Positions 9,334 through 18,751 are shown, counted from the stretch's first letter. The stretch: 64,000 bases of DNA from Citrobacter sp. Awk 4 (GCF_028069725.1 NZ_JANEWG010000018.1:1-64000); one strand, 5' to 3'. Notes: generated from the sequence alone by a model not told the origin. A program made the numbers and translations.

Positions 9334-10874
9334 AAATACGTTCGCAGGTTGGCATGGTCCTCAATCTTGATAAGTGCATCGGTTGCCACACATGCTCGGT
9401 GACCTGTAAAAACGTCTGGACCGGACGTGAAGGCATGGAATACGCGTGGTTTAACAACGTGGAGACCAAACCGGGTATCGGTTATCCAAAGAACTGGGAA
9501 GATCAGGAGGAGTGGCAAGGCGGCTGGGTGCGCGACGTCAACGGTAAGATCAGGCCGCGTCTGGGCGGTAAGATGGGCGTCATCACGAAAATCTTCGCCA
9601 ACCCGGTGATCCCGCAAATCGATGATTACTACGAGCCGTTCACCTACGATTACCAGCATCTTCATAGCGCGCCTGAGAGCAAAAATCAGCCCACTGCCCG
9701 CCCGCGTTCGCTGATTGACGGCAAGCGGATGGACAAGATTATCTGGGGGCCAAACTGGGAAGAACTGCTCGGCGGGGAATTTGAGAAACGCGCCCGTGAC
9801 CGCAACTTCGACAAGATCCAGAAGGAGATGTACGGTCAGTTTGAAAACACCTTCATGATGTATCTGCCGCGGCTGTGCGAACACTGCCTGAACCCCAGTT
9901 GTGTGGCCACCTGTCCGAGCGGCGCGATTTACAAACGTGAAGAAGACGGCATTGTCTTGATCGACCAGGACAAATGTCGCGGCTGGCGTCTGTGCATCAG
10001 CGGCTGCCCGTACAAAAAAATCTACTTTAACTGGAAGAGCGGCAAATCTGAGAAATGCATTTTCTGTTATCCGCGGATTGAATCGGGCCAGCCGACCGTC
10101 TGTTCGGAAACCTGCGTTGGCCGTATCCGTTACCTAGGGGTGTTGCTCTACGATGCCGATCGTATCGAAGAGGCCGCCAGCACCGAACATGAAACCGATC
10201 TCTATGAGCGCCAGTGCGATGTGTTCCTCAACCCCAACGATCCGGCGGTGATTGAAGAGGCGCTGAAACAGGGAATACCACACAACGTGATTGAGGCTGC
10301 GCAGCGCTCGCCGGTCTACAAGATGGCGATGGACTGGAAGCTGGCGCTGCCGCTGCACCCGGAATACCGCACCCTGCCGATGGTCTGGTACGTTCCGCCG
10401 TTGTCACCCATTCAGTCGTATGCCGATGCCGGTGGATTACCGCAGACCGACAGTATCCTGCCCGCCGTCGAAAGTTTGCGCATCCCGGTGCAATATCTCG
10501 CCAATATGCTCAGCGCGGGCGACACCGGTCCCGTGCTGCGCGCCCTGAAACGAATGATGGCGATGCGCCATTACAAACGCTCGCAAACCGTCGAAGGCGT
10601 AACGGACACCCGCGCGATTGAGGAGGTGGGCTTAAGCGTGGAACAAGTGGAAGAGATGTACCGCTATCTGGCGATCGCTAACTATGAAGACCGTTTCGTG
10701 ATCCCAACCAGCCACCGGGAAATGGCACGTGACGCCTTCCCGGAGAAAAACGGTTGCGGTTTCACCTTTGGCGACGGCTGCCACGGCTCAGACACCAAAT
10801 TCAACCTGTTTAACAGCAGCCGAATCGACGCCATCGATGTCACGGAAGTGCGCGACAAAGCGGAGGGCGAATAA
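9330..10874 (+). CDS. narY: Nitrate reductase Z beta subunit
   Basis: Iron-sulfur electron-transfer subunit, 514 residues, carrying three [4Fe-4S] clusters and one [3Fe-4S] cluster between the haem b subunit NarV and catalytic NarZ. Cysteine groups are visible as CIGCHTCSVTCKNVW near residue 16, CEHCLNPSCVATCP near residue 184, and CRGWRLCISGCP near residue 217. In the last group Trp replaces a Cys, the hallmark of the three-iron cluster in NarH/NarY. Overlaps narZ by four bases and narW by one base (TAATG), so the four subunits are made in coupled fashion. Confidence 0.96.
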   Translation: MKIRSQVGMVLNLDKCIGCHTCSVTCKNVWTGREGMEYAWFNNVETKPGIGYPKNWEDQEEWQGGWVRDVNGKIRPRLGGKMGVITKIFANPVIPQIDDYYEPFTYDYQHLHSAPESKNQPTARPRSLIDGKRMDKIIWGPNWEELLGGEFEKRARDRNFDKIQKEMYGQFENTFMMYLPRLCEHCLNPSCVATCPSGAIYKREEDGIVLIDQDKCRGWRLCISGCPYKKIYFNWKSGKSEKCIFCYPRIESGQPTVCSETCVGRIRYLGVLLYDADRIEEAASTEHETDLYERQCDVFLNPNDPAVIEEALKQGIPHNVIEAAQRSPVYKMAMDWKLALPLHPEYRTLPMVWYVPPLSPIQSYADAGGLPQTDSILPAVESLRIPVQYLANMLSAGDTGPVLRALKRMMAMRHYKRSQTVEGVTDTRAIEEVGLSVEQVEEMYRYLAIANYEDRFVIPTSHREMARDAFPEKNGCGFTFGDGCHGSDTKFNLFNSSRIDAIDVTEVRDKAEGE

Positions 10875-11569
10875 TGCAAATTCTCAAAGTGATTGGGCTA
10901 CTAATGGAATATCCCGATGAGTTTCTTTGGGAGTGTCGGGAGGACGCCATTGCGCTGGTCCGCAATGAAGCGCCGATGCTGAGCGACTTCGCGGAGGAGC
11001 TGCTCAACGCACCGTTGCTCGAGAAACAGGCGCAATGGTGCGAAGTGTTTGATCGTGGTCGCGCAACGTCGCTACTGCTGTTTGAGCATGTTCATGCGGA
11101 ATCTCGTGACCGGGGTCAGGCGATGGTGGATCTGCTGGCGCAGTATGAAAAAGTCGGACTACAGCTCAACTGCCGGGAATTACCGGACCATCTTCCACTC
11201 TATCTGGAGTACCTGAGCATTTTGCCGGAGGCCGAGGCCAAAGAAGGATTACAGAATGTCGCCCCTATTCTGGCTTTACTGGGCGGGCGCTTAAAACAGC
11301 GCGAAACCCCGTGGTATCACCTGTTTGATGCGTTGCTTGTTCTGGCAGGCAGCCCGTTATCAAGTGACAGCGTCACTAAACAGGTCAGCGGTGAAACGCG
11401 CGATGACACGCGTCAGGCGCTGGACGCAGTGTGGGAAGAAGAACAGGTGAAGTTTATCGAAGATAACGCCACCACCTGTGACAGTTCACCGCTACAACAT
11501 TATCAACGACGCTTTAGCCAGGACGTGGCGCCACAGTACGTTGACGTCAGTTCGGGAGGTCCGAAATGA
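10874..11569 (+). CDS. narW: NarW nitrate reductase assembly chaperone
   Basis: System-specific chaperone of the NarJ/NarW family, 231 residues, mostly helical and acidic, cytoplasmic. It binds the apo-NarZ N-terminus and holds the enzyme until molybdenum cofactor insertion; it is not part of the mature complex. The N-terminus [20 protein letters not shown] and the segment LPLYLEYLS fit the family. Start codon overlaps the narY stop by one base; its stop overlaps the narV start by four bases. Confidence 0.95.
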   Translation: MQILKVIGLLMEYPDEFLWECREDAIALVRNEAPMLSDFAEELLNAPLLEKQAQWCEVFDRGRATSLLLFEHVHAESRDRGQAMVDLLAQYEKVGLQLNCRELPDHLPLYLEYLSILPEAEAKEGLQNVAPILALLGGRLKQRETPWYHLFDALLVLAGSPLSSDSVTKQVSGETRDDTRQALDAVWEEEQVKFIEDNATTCDSSPLQHYQRRFSQDVAPQYVDVSSGGPK

Positions 11570-12246
11570 TACAGTACCTGAACGTCTTTTTTTACGATAT
11601 CTACCCTTACTTGTGCGGTACGGTGTTTATCCTCGGCAGTTGGTTACGCTACGATTACGGGCAGTACACCTGGCGCGCCTCCTCCAGCCAAATGCTGGAT
11701 AAACGCGGTATGGTGTTATGGTCGAATCTGTTCCATATCGGCATTCTGGGGATTTTCTTCGGGCACCTGTTCGGGATGTTAACCCCGCACTGGATGTACG
11801 CCTGGTTTCTGCCCATTGCGGTGAAACAGCAAATGGCGATGATTGCTGGCGGTCTTTGCGGCGTGCTGACATTGGTGGGCGGTGCAGGTTTGCTGGTTCG
11901 CCGCCTGACCAATCCCCGAATTCGCGCGACCTCTTCCACCGCTGATATTCTCATCCTCTGCATCCTGCTGTTTCAGTGCATTCTGGGTCTCATATCGATC
12001 CCCTTTTCCGCCCAGCACCCGGACGGCAGCGAAATGCTGAAACTGGTCGGTTGGGCGCAGTCAGTGGTGACTTTCCAGGGCGGAGCGTCTGCGCATCTGG
12101 ACGGTGTAGCACTGGTCTTCCGGGCGCATCTGGTGCTGGGAATGACTATCTTCCTGATCTTTCCCTTTACCCGTCTGGTCCACGTCTGGAGCGCGCCGTT
12201 TGAATACTTCACGCGCCGCTACCAGATTGTCCGCTCACGTCGCTAA
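11566..12246 (+). CDS. narV: Nitrate reductase Z gamma subunit, cytochrome b
   Basis: Membrane anchor of the nitrate reductase, 226 residues with about five membrane helices. It binds two b haems and takes electrons from quinol at the periplasmic side. The four axial histidines are present: His57 and His67 in [15 protein letters not shown], His188 and His206 in the last helices. ATGA overlap with narW at 11566-11569. Last gene of the operon; a GC-rich hairpin follows. Confidence 0.95.
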   Translation: MIQYLNVFFYDIYPYLCGTVFILGSWLRYDYGQYTWRASSSQMLDKRGMVLWSNLFHIGILGIFFGHLFGMLTPHWMYAWFLPIAVKQQMAMIAGGLCGVLTLVGGAGLLVRRLTNPRIRATSSTADILILCILLFQCILGLISIPFSAQHPDGSEMLKLVGWAQSVVTFQGGASAHLDGVALVFRAHLVLGMTIFLIFPFTRLVHVWSAPFEYFTRRYQIVRSRR

Positions 12247-12253
12247 TCCTCTG

Positions 12254-12285
12254 AGCCGCCGGATAGCCTTCACTTTCCGGCGGCT
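12254..12285 (+). terminator. Hairpin after narV, probable transcription end
   Basis: A 10-bp perfect GC-rich stem (12254-12263 with 12276-12285) lies 8 bases after the narV stop. No T-run follows, so it may stabilise the 3' end or act with Rho rather than be a classic intrinsic terminator. Confidence 0.6.
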
Positions 12286-12323
12286 GGCGCGTTATGATGG
12301 TTCTCCGACCTCAGGAGAACCGA

Positions 12324-13226
12324 ATGAAACCCCAGGTTTATCATGTTGATGCTTTCACCTCCGTACCGTTTCGCGGTAACTCCGCGGGCGTCGTGTTACA
12401 TGCTGATGGACTCAGCGACGCGCAAATGCAGCTTATCGCCCGCGAACTACGCCACAGTGAAACGGCATTCGTCTTAAAAAGCGACGTCTGCGACGACTGC
12501 GATGTGCGCATTCGTTACTTTACGCCAACGGTTGAAGTGCCTATTTGTGGCCATGCGACCATTGCGGCGCATTATGTTCGCGCCAGCGTACTGGGATTGG
12601 GGAATGGTACCGTCTGGCAACGCTCGCTCGCCGGACGTCACCGGGTCGATATTCTTGCGCAAGAAAACGGCTATCGCATCACGCTGGAACAAGGTACGCC
12701 AGGCTTTGAGCCACCGCTTGAAGGGGAAACACGCGCCGCCATTATCCACGCATTCCACCTTGGTGAAGACGATATCCTCCCCGGCTTGCCCATTCAGGTG
12801 GCGACCACGGGACATTCGAAAGTGATGATCCCGCTGAAACCGGAGATCGATATTGATGCCCTTTCCCCTGATCTTGCAGCACTGATAGCCATCAGTCAGC
12901 AGATTGGCTGCAACGGCTTTTTTCCGTTCCAGATCCGCAGTGGCAAAAATGAGACTGATGGACGCATGTTCTCCCCCGCGATCGGGATTGTTGAAGACCC
13001 GGTGACAGGCAATGCGAATGGTCCAATGGGGGCATGGCTGGTGCATCACAATGTGATGGAACACGACGGCAAAACGTTGCGTGTTCTGGGGCATCAGGGA
13101 CGTGCGCTGGGACGCGATGGCGTCGTCGATGTGAACGTCACTATCCGCGATAATCAGCCGGAAAAAGTCACGATTTCCGGCACGGCGGTGATCTTATTTA
13201 GCGCCGAATGGGCGATTGACCTGTAG
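12324..13226 (+). CDS. yddE: YddE, PhzF-family isomerase
   Basis: Protein of 300 residues in the PhzF/diaminopimelate-epimerase-fold family, two pseudo-symmetric alpha/beta domains, cytoplasmic. Diagnostic stretches are FTSVPFRGNSAGVV near residue 10, VPICGHATIAAH near residue 71 and EDPVTGNANGPMGAW near residue 220; the conserved acid-base Glu sits in HSETAFV. E. coli YddE has a solved structure but no established substrate. Start ATG at 12324 follows AGGAG at 12313-12317. It is somewhat longer than E. coli YddE (297) because of a short insertion near residue 55. Convergent with nhoA; a shared hairpin separates them. Confidence 0.93.
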   Translation: MKPQVYHVDAFTSVPFRGNSAGVVLHADGLSDAQMQLIARELRHSETAFVLKSDVCDDCDVRIRYFTPTVEVPICGHATIAAHYVRASVLGLGNGTVWQRSLAGRHRVDILAQENGYRITLEQGTPGFEPPLEGETRAAIIHAFHLGEDDILPGLPIQVATTGHSKVMIPLKPEIDIDALSPDLAALIAISQQIGCNGFFPFQIRSGKNETDGRMFSPAIGIVEDPVTGNANGPMGAWLVHHNVMEHDGKTLRVLGHQGRALGRDGVVDVNVTIRDNQPEKVTISGTAVILFSAEWAIDL

Positions 13227-13231
13227 TGTTT

Positions 13232-13262
13232 CTCCGCCGGAGGGCATGACTCTTCGGCGGAG
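13232..13262. terminator. Shared hairpin between yddE and nhoA
   Basis: An 8-bp GC-rich stem (13232-13239 with 13255-13262) lies between the convergent stops. No strong T-run on either side, so its efficiency as a terminator is uncertain. Confidence 0.5.
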
Positions 13263-13272
13263 GCTGCCGCAA

Positions 13273-14118
13273 TTATTTTCCCGCTTCCGGATGGGTGTCA
13301 AAGGCCGACATCACCGCCGCCAGTTCCGCCTCGGTAAAACCATGCTTCGCATCGTCAACGCCCAACCCAAACCGCGTCTGCAACAGCGCGTATAAGCTTG
13401 CCACATCAGGTAAGTTGATCTGCTCTATCGCGTGCCCATTTTGGTAGTGAGTAAAGTGGAAGTTGGTCAGCGTTAGTTTCCCGCCGTCCGGCAGATGGCG
13501 ACACATCAACAGATGGTGACGGAAATGCGATTGCGGCCAGTGCGCCGACCAGAAGTTGCCCATCACATAATCGCTTTGATGCTGTATGCCGAGATCGAAA
13601 CAGTACATGGCTTGCCAGTGGTCATGATGACGGAACTGCAAAACCCACGCGTCGCCTTCCTGAAGCAGACGGTATTCCCCGTGAGGCGTCTGCTGTTCAA
13701 GCCCGTCCTGTAAACGGATCGGCGCGGTCAGCGTTTGCCCACCAAAGCCCACGTCGGCAATCCACGGTTCGCCCTCTAACTCAACCAGTAGCAGGCGATG
13801 CGTGCGTGGCGGCATACTCGCCGGATTCGCCAGCACCACTCTGCCCAGTAAACTGCGGACGGTGAATCCCATCTCACGTAATGCCCGTTCAAAAACACCA
13901 TTTTGTTCGAAGCAGTATCCGCCACGACGTGCGACGATCAATTTTTCTTCCAGCGACTGATCGTCCAGCTGTATTTCTCGCGGTAACAGCACATCGAGGT
14001 TTTCAAACACGATGGCGCTGTTGTGATGCAAATGCAGCGCCCGCAGAGTCTCAATGTTGACTTCAGCCGTGGCTGACCAACCCAGGCGGGCAAAATAAGC
14101 GTGTAAAAAAGGCGTCAT
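13273..14118 (-). CDS. nhoA: Arylamine N-acetyltransferase
   Basis: Arylamine/N-hydroxyarylamine O-acetyltransferase of 281 residues, cytoplasmic. It moves an acetyl group from acetyl-CoA to arylamines and hydroxyarylamines through an acetyl-cysteine intermediate. The catalytic triad is Cys69 in RRGGYCFEQNG, a His in PPRTHRLLL and an Asp 15 residues later in ADVGFGG. Start at 14118 (MTPFLHAYFARLGW) matches the E. coli protein in length, with AGGAA upstream; an in-frame upstream Met would add 18 residues without family support. Divergent from yddH. Confidence 0.95.
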   Translation of the reverse strand: MTPFLHAYFARLGWSATAEVNIETLRALHLHHNSAIVFENLDVLLPREIQLDDQSLEEKLIVARRGGYCFEQNGVFERALREMGFTVRSLLGRVVLANPASMPPRTHRLLLVELEGEPWIADVGFGGQTLTAPIRLQDGLEQQTPHGEYRLLQEGDAWVLQFRHHDHWQAMYCFDLGIQHQSDYVMGNFWSAHWPQSHFRHHLLMCRHLPDGGKLTLTNFHFTHYQNGHAIEQINLPDVASLYALLQTRFGLGVDDAKHGFTEAELAAVMSAFDTHPEAGK

Positions 14119-14277
14119 TGGGCATTCCTGTTGATAGCATCCTGTATTTATAACGTATTTTTGCTGTAGCACAGGCGATTTTGTGCGGTGAATGGTGGCT
14201 ACGGGGCGACAAAATCGCTAATCCCGTTAATATCAATACTATTCCCGTTACGCTTTTCATCTTGCTGAGGATCTGCC

Positions 14278-14847
14278 ATGAGCCGTTTTCGCCCTGTTGA
14301 GTTAACACATGCCTGCCGACTGTTAAATCATGGCCCGACGATTCTGATAACCAGTCGGGATATCCATACTGAACGCCGCAACGTGATGGCGGCGGCGTGG
14401 TCGATGCCGGTTGAGTTTGAGCCGCCGCGTATCGCGATTGTGGTCGATAAAAGCGCGTGGTCGCGCGAACTGATTGAGCGCAGCGGCATGTTTGGCATTG
14501 TTGTCCCTGGGGTGGCTGCCACCAACTGGACCTATGCGGTAGGCAGCGTTTCAGGGCGCGTGGAAGACAAATTCAACTGCTACGGGATCCCGGTGGTAAA
14601 AGGTCCGGTGCTCGGATTACCGCTGATTGAAGAAAAATGTCTGGCCTGGATGGAGTGTCGGCTGTTGCCTGCAACATCCGCGCAGGACAAATACGATACG
14701 CTGTTTGGCGAGGTGGTTTCGGCCTCTGCCGACGAACGCGTTTTTGTGGAAGGTCGCTGGCAATTTGACGACGATAAACTCAATACTCTGCACCATTTAG
14801 GTGCCGGCACCTTTATCACCAGCGGGAAACGGGTCACTGCGGCGTGA
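14278..14847 (+). CDS. yddH: YddH, flavin-reductase-like FMN-binding protein
   Basis: Protein of 189 residues with a split-barrel flavin-reductase-like domain across nearly the whole chain, the FMN-binding core being MAAAWSMPVEFEPPRIAIVV. Close to E. coli YddH at full length. Substrate unknown; the family includes flavin reductases and FMN-dependent oxidoreductases. Start ATG at 14278 follows GAGGA. Divergent from nhoA and followed by a short GC-rich terminator, so it is probably a single-gene unit. Confidence 0.9.
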   Translation: MSRFRPVELTHACRLLNHGPTILITSRDIHTERRNVMAAAWSMPVEFEPPRIAIVVDKSAWSRELIERSGMFGIVVPGVAATNWTYAVGSVSGRVEDKFNCYGIPVVKGPVLGLPLIEEKCLAWMECRLLPATSAQDKYDTLFGEVVSASADERVFVEGRWQFDDDKLNTLHHLGAGTFITSGKRVTAA

Positions 14848-14902
14848 ACGCCATAAATTTGAATTCTGCTTCACGATGGTTACACCACCACTCTCACTTC
14901 CT

Positions 14903-14926
14903 GGGGCGGGGTTTTCCGCCCGTTTT
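14903..14926 (+). terminator. yddH intrinsic terminator
   Basis: Six-bp GC stem GGGCGG (14904-14909) with CCGCCC (14916-14921) followed by G and four T. Its presence argues that the next gene starts after it rather than at earlier in-frame Met codons that would overlap yddH. Confidence 0.7.
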
Positions 14927-14941
14927 ACAAATATGAAGTTT

Positions 14942-16045
14942 ATGACGCCAAATAACAGAAAACCCACCTGGACTGTCTGGGCCAAACGTGAAGATATGGT
15001 TGAGCGCGGAATGGCGATCAGCCTGCCGTGGTTCGCCTTTGTGAATATCAGCTTTGCGCTAATGATCTTGTTTCGTAACGCGCTGTTTGCAGATGCGCAG
15101 ACCCTGTATCAGGCACAGAAAAGCCTCCTTGAATCCATCGACGCCGCGGTACTGGGGATTGTCCTTATCAGCGTCATTCTGATTTTCTCGCCACGCCGGA
15201 AATCGTGGCTATATCAGGGATTACTGGTATTGCTGAGCCTGTTCTGGTCCTGGTGCTGCTTCTATTTCATCGACCAGTGGCAATTACCGCTGGCCTATCC
15301 ATTGTGTTCCGTTTTGCTGCTCAGTGCCGTCGCCGCACTCTATTTCCACACCCCCTCGTTACTCTCCTACGTGATACCGCTGTGGTTCACGGTGCCGGTG
15401 GCCAGTGTCGTACTTAACCACGGGATAAACCCGCATTTTGCCGTCATTTGGATCATCTTCACGCTGATTATGCTCGGCGGGCGCGTTATCCTGCTTCGCT
15501 GGTTCGATGAAGCCTGGTATCAGAACCAGCATAACAACGTGCTCATCTCTCGCCTGGACGCCCTCGCGCACAGAGACGCGTTAACCGGGGCGGCGAACAG
15601 ACGCGCGCTGGAGGATATTTTGCAGAGCGCGACCGCCAATGACAGCGCGTTCACCCTGCTGATGCTCGATGTCGATTTCTTTAAACGCTACAACGACACC
15701 TACGGGCACCCAAAAGGCGACGCCTGTCTGACGCAGGTGGCGGATGTGTTGATGCAATCGGTGCGTAGCCCGGAAGATGTGGTTGCGCGTTACGGCGGCG
15801 AAGAGTTCGCGGTGGTGTTGTTTGGCGCATCGCTGCCGGAGGCAGAACAGGTGGCCGCCAGAATCAAAACCGGTCTGGAGACGGTTGCAATCCCCCACTC
15901 CGCCTCAACGGTAAGTGACAACGTCACGGTAAGTCAGGGTATCGCCTGTTCAGCGAAAGGGAAAATGGCTGAACAGACGATTGCAGAGGCCGATGCCGCG
16001 CTGTATCGGGCAAAACAGGCCGGGCGGAATCGCTGGTCGCGCTAG
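14942..16045 (+). CDS. Membrane-bound diguanylate cyclase (GGDEF)
   Basis: Predicted inner-membrane enzyme making cyclic di-GMP from two GTP. Residues about 25-205 hold six hydrophobic segments; a cytoplasmic GGDEF domain follows, beginning LDALAHRDALTGAANRRALE. The active-site loop reads GGEEF, a functional variant. The four residues at the inhibitory-site position are SPED, so the Arg of the RxxD product-inhibition motif is missing. Start is uncertain: ATG codons at 14942 and 14933 lie after the yddH terminator, neither with a clear Shine-Dalgarno; 14942 (367 residues) is preferred. The frame stays open upstream to 14801, but that would overlap yddH. No named E. coli orthologue was recognised. 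Confidence 0.88.
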   Translation: MTPNNRKPTWTVWAKREDMVERGMAISLPWFAFVNISFALMILFRNALFADAQTLYQAQKSLLESIDAAVLGIVLISVILIFSPRRKSWLYQGLLVLLSLFWSWCCFYFIDQWQLPLAYPLCSVLLLSAVAALYFHTPSLLSYVIPLWFTVPVASVVLNHGINPHFAVIWIIFTLIMLGGRVILLRWFDEAWYQNQHNNVLISRLDALAHRDALTGAANRRALEDILQSATANDSAFTLLMLDVDFFKRYNDTYGHPKGDACLTQVADVLMQSVRSPEDVVARYGGEEFAVVLFGASLPEAEQVAARIKTGLETVAIPHSASTVSDNVTVSQGIACSAKGKMAEQTIAEADAALYRAKQAGRNRWSR

Positions 16046-16049
16046 CCGG

Positions 16050-16277
16050 TTACATGCTGTAGCCCGGTTTTTTAATCAGTGAATCCATCTGGGGGGCGAT
16101 CTCCGCGTCCCAGACCGCTTTCCAGTCGTCTGGCTCTATTTCGTTTAACGCCACGCTCACCGAACTCTCTTTACTTTGCAGGTGGCGAACGATAACGGCA
16201 GTAATGTCGGTGGCCAGCGCGGTTTTCTCTTCTTCATTCAGATCGCGGGGGAAACATTTAATATCAACGTGCGGCAT
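16050..16277 (-). CDS. pptA: PptA, 4-oxalocrotonate tautomerase family
   Basis: Small tautomerase of 75 residues, starting [13 protein letters not shown]. Pro2, exposed after Met removal, is the catalytic base in this superfamily. E. coli PptA (YdcE) is a dimer with phenylpyruvate tautomerase activity; the physiological substrate is unknown. Two residues shorter than the E. coli protein at the C-terminus. AAGGA precedes the start. Convergent with the diguanylate cyclase, whose stop is 4 bases away. yncG lies 53 bases upstream on the same strand. Confidence 0.93.
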   Translation of the reverse strand: MPHVDIKCFPRDLNEEEKTALATDITAVIVRHLQSKESSVSVALNEIEPDDWKAVWDAEIAPQMDSLIKKPGYSM

Positions 16278-16330
16278 AGCAGGTTCCTTGTTGTTAGTGT
16301 GCGCTTAAAACTAGCATACCAGCGGGAAGA

Positions 16331-16948
16331 TTAAATAATTTCATTGTTTTTCAGTACTGTTCGCAGCCGCGGGATCTGGCATACCGCATCGGCAATCGCA
16401 CTAATGTTCGGCGTATGTTCCTGAAACCAGTCGTGACCAGGACCCCAACTGCGCATCACGCACAGATAGCAATCCAGCAACGTGAGTTGTTCGCCAAAAG
16501 CATACGGTTCGGCAATGAGCCGATCGTTTAGCCAGAGATAGAGCGACTTACGGTAGTCCATGCATGATTGTTTCAACTGCAGCGGCGCATCGGCAACCCA
16601 GCGCTCGGGATAATCAGCATAGGTAAAAGTGGGATACACATTCGCCACCAGCCAGATAAGCAGACGCTGGAACTGTTGGCGCTCCGGGTGATGAACAGAA
16701 GGCGCGAGGCAGGGACGATTGTCGAGGATCATCAGCGCAATGGCCGCGGTTTCCGTCATAATCTCGCCATTTTCCAGTACCAGCGTCGGCACCTGACACA
16801 ACGGATTGCGTATTTTTAATAAATCGCGTTGTGGTCCCTCGTCATCGAAACCGGTGACATCAACAAATTTATACGGGATCTCCGCCAGGGTCAGCATGAC
16901 CTCACTGATTGCCGATCCCCAACCAGGTACACCATAAACAGTCATCAT
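16331..16948 (-). CDS. yncG: YncG, glutathione S-transferase homologue
   Basis: Protein of 205 residues with an N-terminal thioredoxin-like GST domain (about 1-80, including NPLCQVPTLVLENGEIMTETAA) and a C-terminal helical domain. The substrate-binding Val-Pro and Glu-Thr pairs of the glutathione site are present; the usual Tyr/Ser/Cys catalytic residue near residue 10 is not obvious (VPGWGSAIS). Same length as E. coli YncG, function unknown. GGAGG lies close before the start ATG at 16948. Followed on the same strand by pptA. Confidence 0.93.
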   Translation of the reverse strand: MMTVYGVPGWGSAISEVMLTLAEIPYKFVDVTGFDDEGPQRDLLKIRNPLCQVPTLVLENGEIMTETAAIALMILDNRPCLAPSVHHPERQQFQRLLIWLVANVYPTFTYADYPERWVADAPLQLKQSCMDYRKSLYLWLNDRLIAEPYAFGEQLTLLDCYLCVMRSWGPGHDWFQEHTPNISAIADAVCQIPRLRTVLKNNEII

Positions 16949-17278
16949 TCCGCCTCCACAGTGCGTAAAACGCTAAGTGTAGAACAGCCTGGTCGGTTGC
17001 AGGGTTCAGGCCGGGAATACGGGCTAAAACCACGGTCATTTTCCCAGTAACGCCCACTCGCTGAATCGAGGCCATCCCCTGCCTGTTCTGACTTCATGAA
17101 TTTTAATGCATTGGTTTTGCGTCATAAAAAATTAGCAGGTAGGATGCTGCGCCACCCATTTTTATCCCTACCCAGAATAACGGGAAAAGGTCGGTGACGT
17201 GCAGCGAAGCAATCGTTTGGGCAGTAAGCGAACGGGCAAGCTGCATTCCTTCGGACAGACAGGCTAACAGGTAACGTA
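16949..17278. other. Intergenic region between yncG and ansP
   Basis: 330 bases between the divergent genes yncG and ansP. It must contain both promoters, but I could not place either with confidence. No gene, repeat or strong hairpin is evident. Confidence 0.6.
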
Positions 17279-18736
17279 ATGCAAACAGACAACGCAAGCT
17301 CACTTGAGCAACACGCTGCGAAACGACGCTGGTTGAATACCCACGAGGAGGGGTATCACAAGGCGATGGGGAACCGCCAGGTTCAAATGATCGCCATTGG
17401 CGGCGCCATCGGCACCGGGCTCTTTTTGGGTGCTGGCGCGCGCTTACAGATGGCTGGGCCTGCGCTGGCTCTGGTGTATCTGGTGTGCGGCATTTTCTCA
17501 TTTTTTATTCTTCGTGCATTAGGCGAACTGGTGCTCCATCGCCCGACCAGCGGGAGCTTTGTGTCCTATGCCCGCGAGTTTTTGGGTGAAAAAGCGGCCT
17601 ATGTCGCAGGCTGGATGTATTTCATCAACTGGGCAATGACCGGGATCGTCGACATCACCGCCGTAGCGTTGTACATGCATTACTGGGGCGCTTTCGGTGA
17701 TGTTCCACAATGGGTCTTCGCCCTCGGCGCGCTGGCGATTGTCGGTACCATGAACATGATCGGCGTAAAGTGGTTTGCCGAAATGGAGTTCTGGTTCGCG
17801 CTGGTGAAAGTGCTGGCGATTGTGGTTTTTCTGGTTGTCGGCACCGTCTTTTTAGGCTCAGGCCAACCGCTGGATGGCAATACCACCGGGTTTCATTTGA
17901 TCACCGATAACGGCGGATTCTTCCCGCACGGTCTGTTGCCAGCCCTGGTGCTGGTGCAAGGCGTAGTATTTGCCTTTGCCTCCGTTGAGATGGTGGGGAC
18001 CGCAGCCGGGGAATGCAAAGATCCGCAAACCATGGTGCCAAAGGCTATCAACAGTGTTATCTGGCGAATTGGTCTATTCTACGTCGGCTCGGTGGTACTG
18101 CTGGTGCTGTTGCTGCCGTGGAACGCATATCAGGCGGGACAGAGTCCGTTCGTGACCTTTTTCTCCAAACTGGGCGTGCCTTATGTGGGCAGCATCATGA
18201 ACATCGTGGTATTGACCGCCGCGCTCTCCAGTCTCAATTCAGGTCTGTATTGTACCGGACGTATTTTGCGCTCAATGTCGATGGGCGGTTCTGCGCCGAA
18301 ATTTATGGCGAAAATGAGCCGTCAACAGGTGCCATATGCCGGTATTCTGGCGACGCTTTTCGTCTACATTTTTGGCGTATTACTCAATTATCTGGTGCCT
18401 TCTCAGGTCTTTGAGATCGTGCTGAACTTTGCATCGCTGGGTATTATTGCGTCGTGGGGATTCATCGTGGTCTGCCAGATGCGTCTGCGTAAGGCGATTA
18501 AGGAAGGTAAAGCGGCAGATGTCAGTTTCAAAATGCCGGGCGCGCCGTTCACCTCCTGGCTCACCCTGCTGTTCCTGCTCAGCGTGCTGGTGCTGATGGC
18601 GTTTGACTATCCTAACGGCACCTGGACTATCGCATCCCTGCCGTTGATTGCGATTTTGCTGGTTGCCGGTTGGTTTGGCGTACGTAACCGCGTTGCGGAA
18701 ATTCACCGTCATGCACCGGGTGCTGAACTCAAATAA
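17279..18736 (+). CDS. ansP: L-asparagine permease
   Basis: Amino-acid/polyamine/organocation superfamily transporter of the aromatic-type amino-acid permease family, 485 residues, 12 predicted membrane helices. Imports L-asparagine with proton symport. The family signature IAIGGAIGTGLFLGAG in helix 1 (about residues 38-53) is intact, and the match to E. coli AnsP is very close from residue about 12 to 478. The acidic C-terminal tail of the E. coli protein (499 residues) is missing, replaced by HAPGAELK. Start ATG at 17279 follows AGG at 17269-17271. Hairpins follow within 50 bases. Confidence 0.95.
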   Translation: MQTDNASSLEQHAAKRRWLNTHEEGYHKAMGNRQVQMIAIGGAIGTGLFLGAGARLQMAGPALALVYLVCGIFSFFILRALGELVLHRPTSGSFVSYAREFLGEKAAYVAGWMYFINWAMTGIVDITAVALYMHYWGAFGDVPQWVFALGALAIVGTMNMIGVKWFAEMEFWFALVKVLAIVVFLVVGTVFLGSGQPLDGNTTGFHLITDNGGFFPHGLLPALVLVQGVVFAFASVEMVGTAAGECKDPQTMVPKAINSVIWRIGLFYVGSVVLLVLLLPWNAYQAGQSPFVTFFSKLGVPYVGSIMNIVVLTAALSSLNSGLYCTGRILRSMSMGGSAPKFMAKMSRQQVPYAGILATLFVYIFGVLLNYLVPSQVFEIVLNFASLGIIASWGFIVVCQMRLRKAIKEGKAADVSFKMPGAPFTSWLTLLFLLSVLVLMAFDYPNGTWTIASLPLIAILLVAGWFGVRNRVAEIHRHAPGAELK

Positions 18737-18751
18737 ACATAAATTTTGATG

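Noticed and set aside
9309-9884. 191-codon minus-strand open frame across the narZ/narY junction
   Set aside because: Antisense to two conserved overlapping genes.
12474-13094. 206-codon minus-strand open frame inside yddE
   Set aside because: Antisense shadow of a well-supported gene; no recognisable domain.
14801-14941. Longer N-terminus for the diguanylate cyclase
   Set aside because: Would overlap yddH and read through a stable terminator hairpin; extension lacks membrane or family features.
17103-17501. 132-codon minus-strand open frame over the ansP start
   Set aside because: Overlaps the conserved ansP N-terminus on the other strand; no family resemblance.
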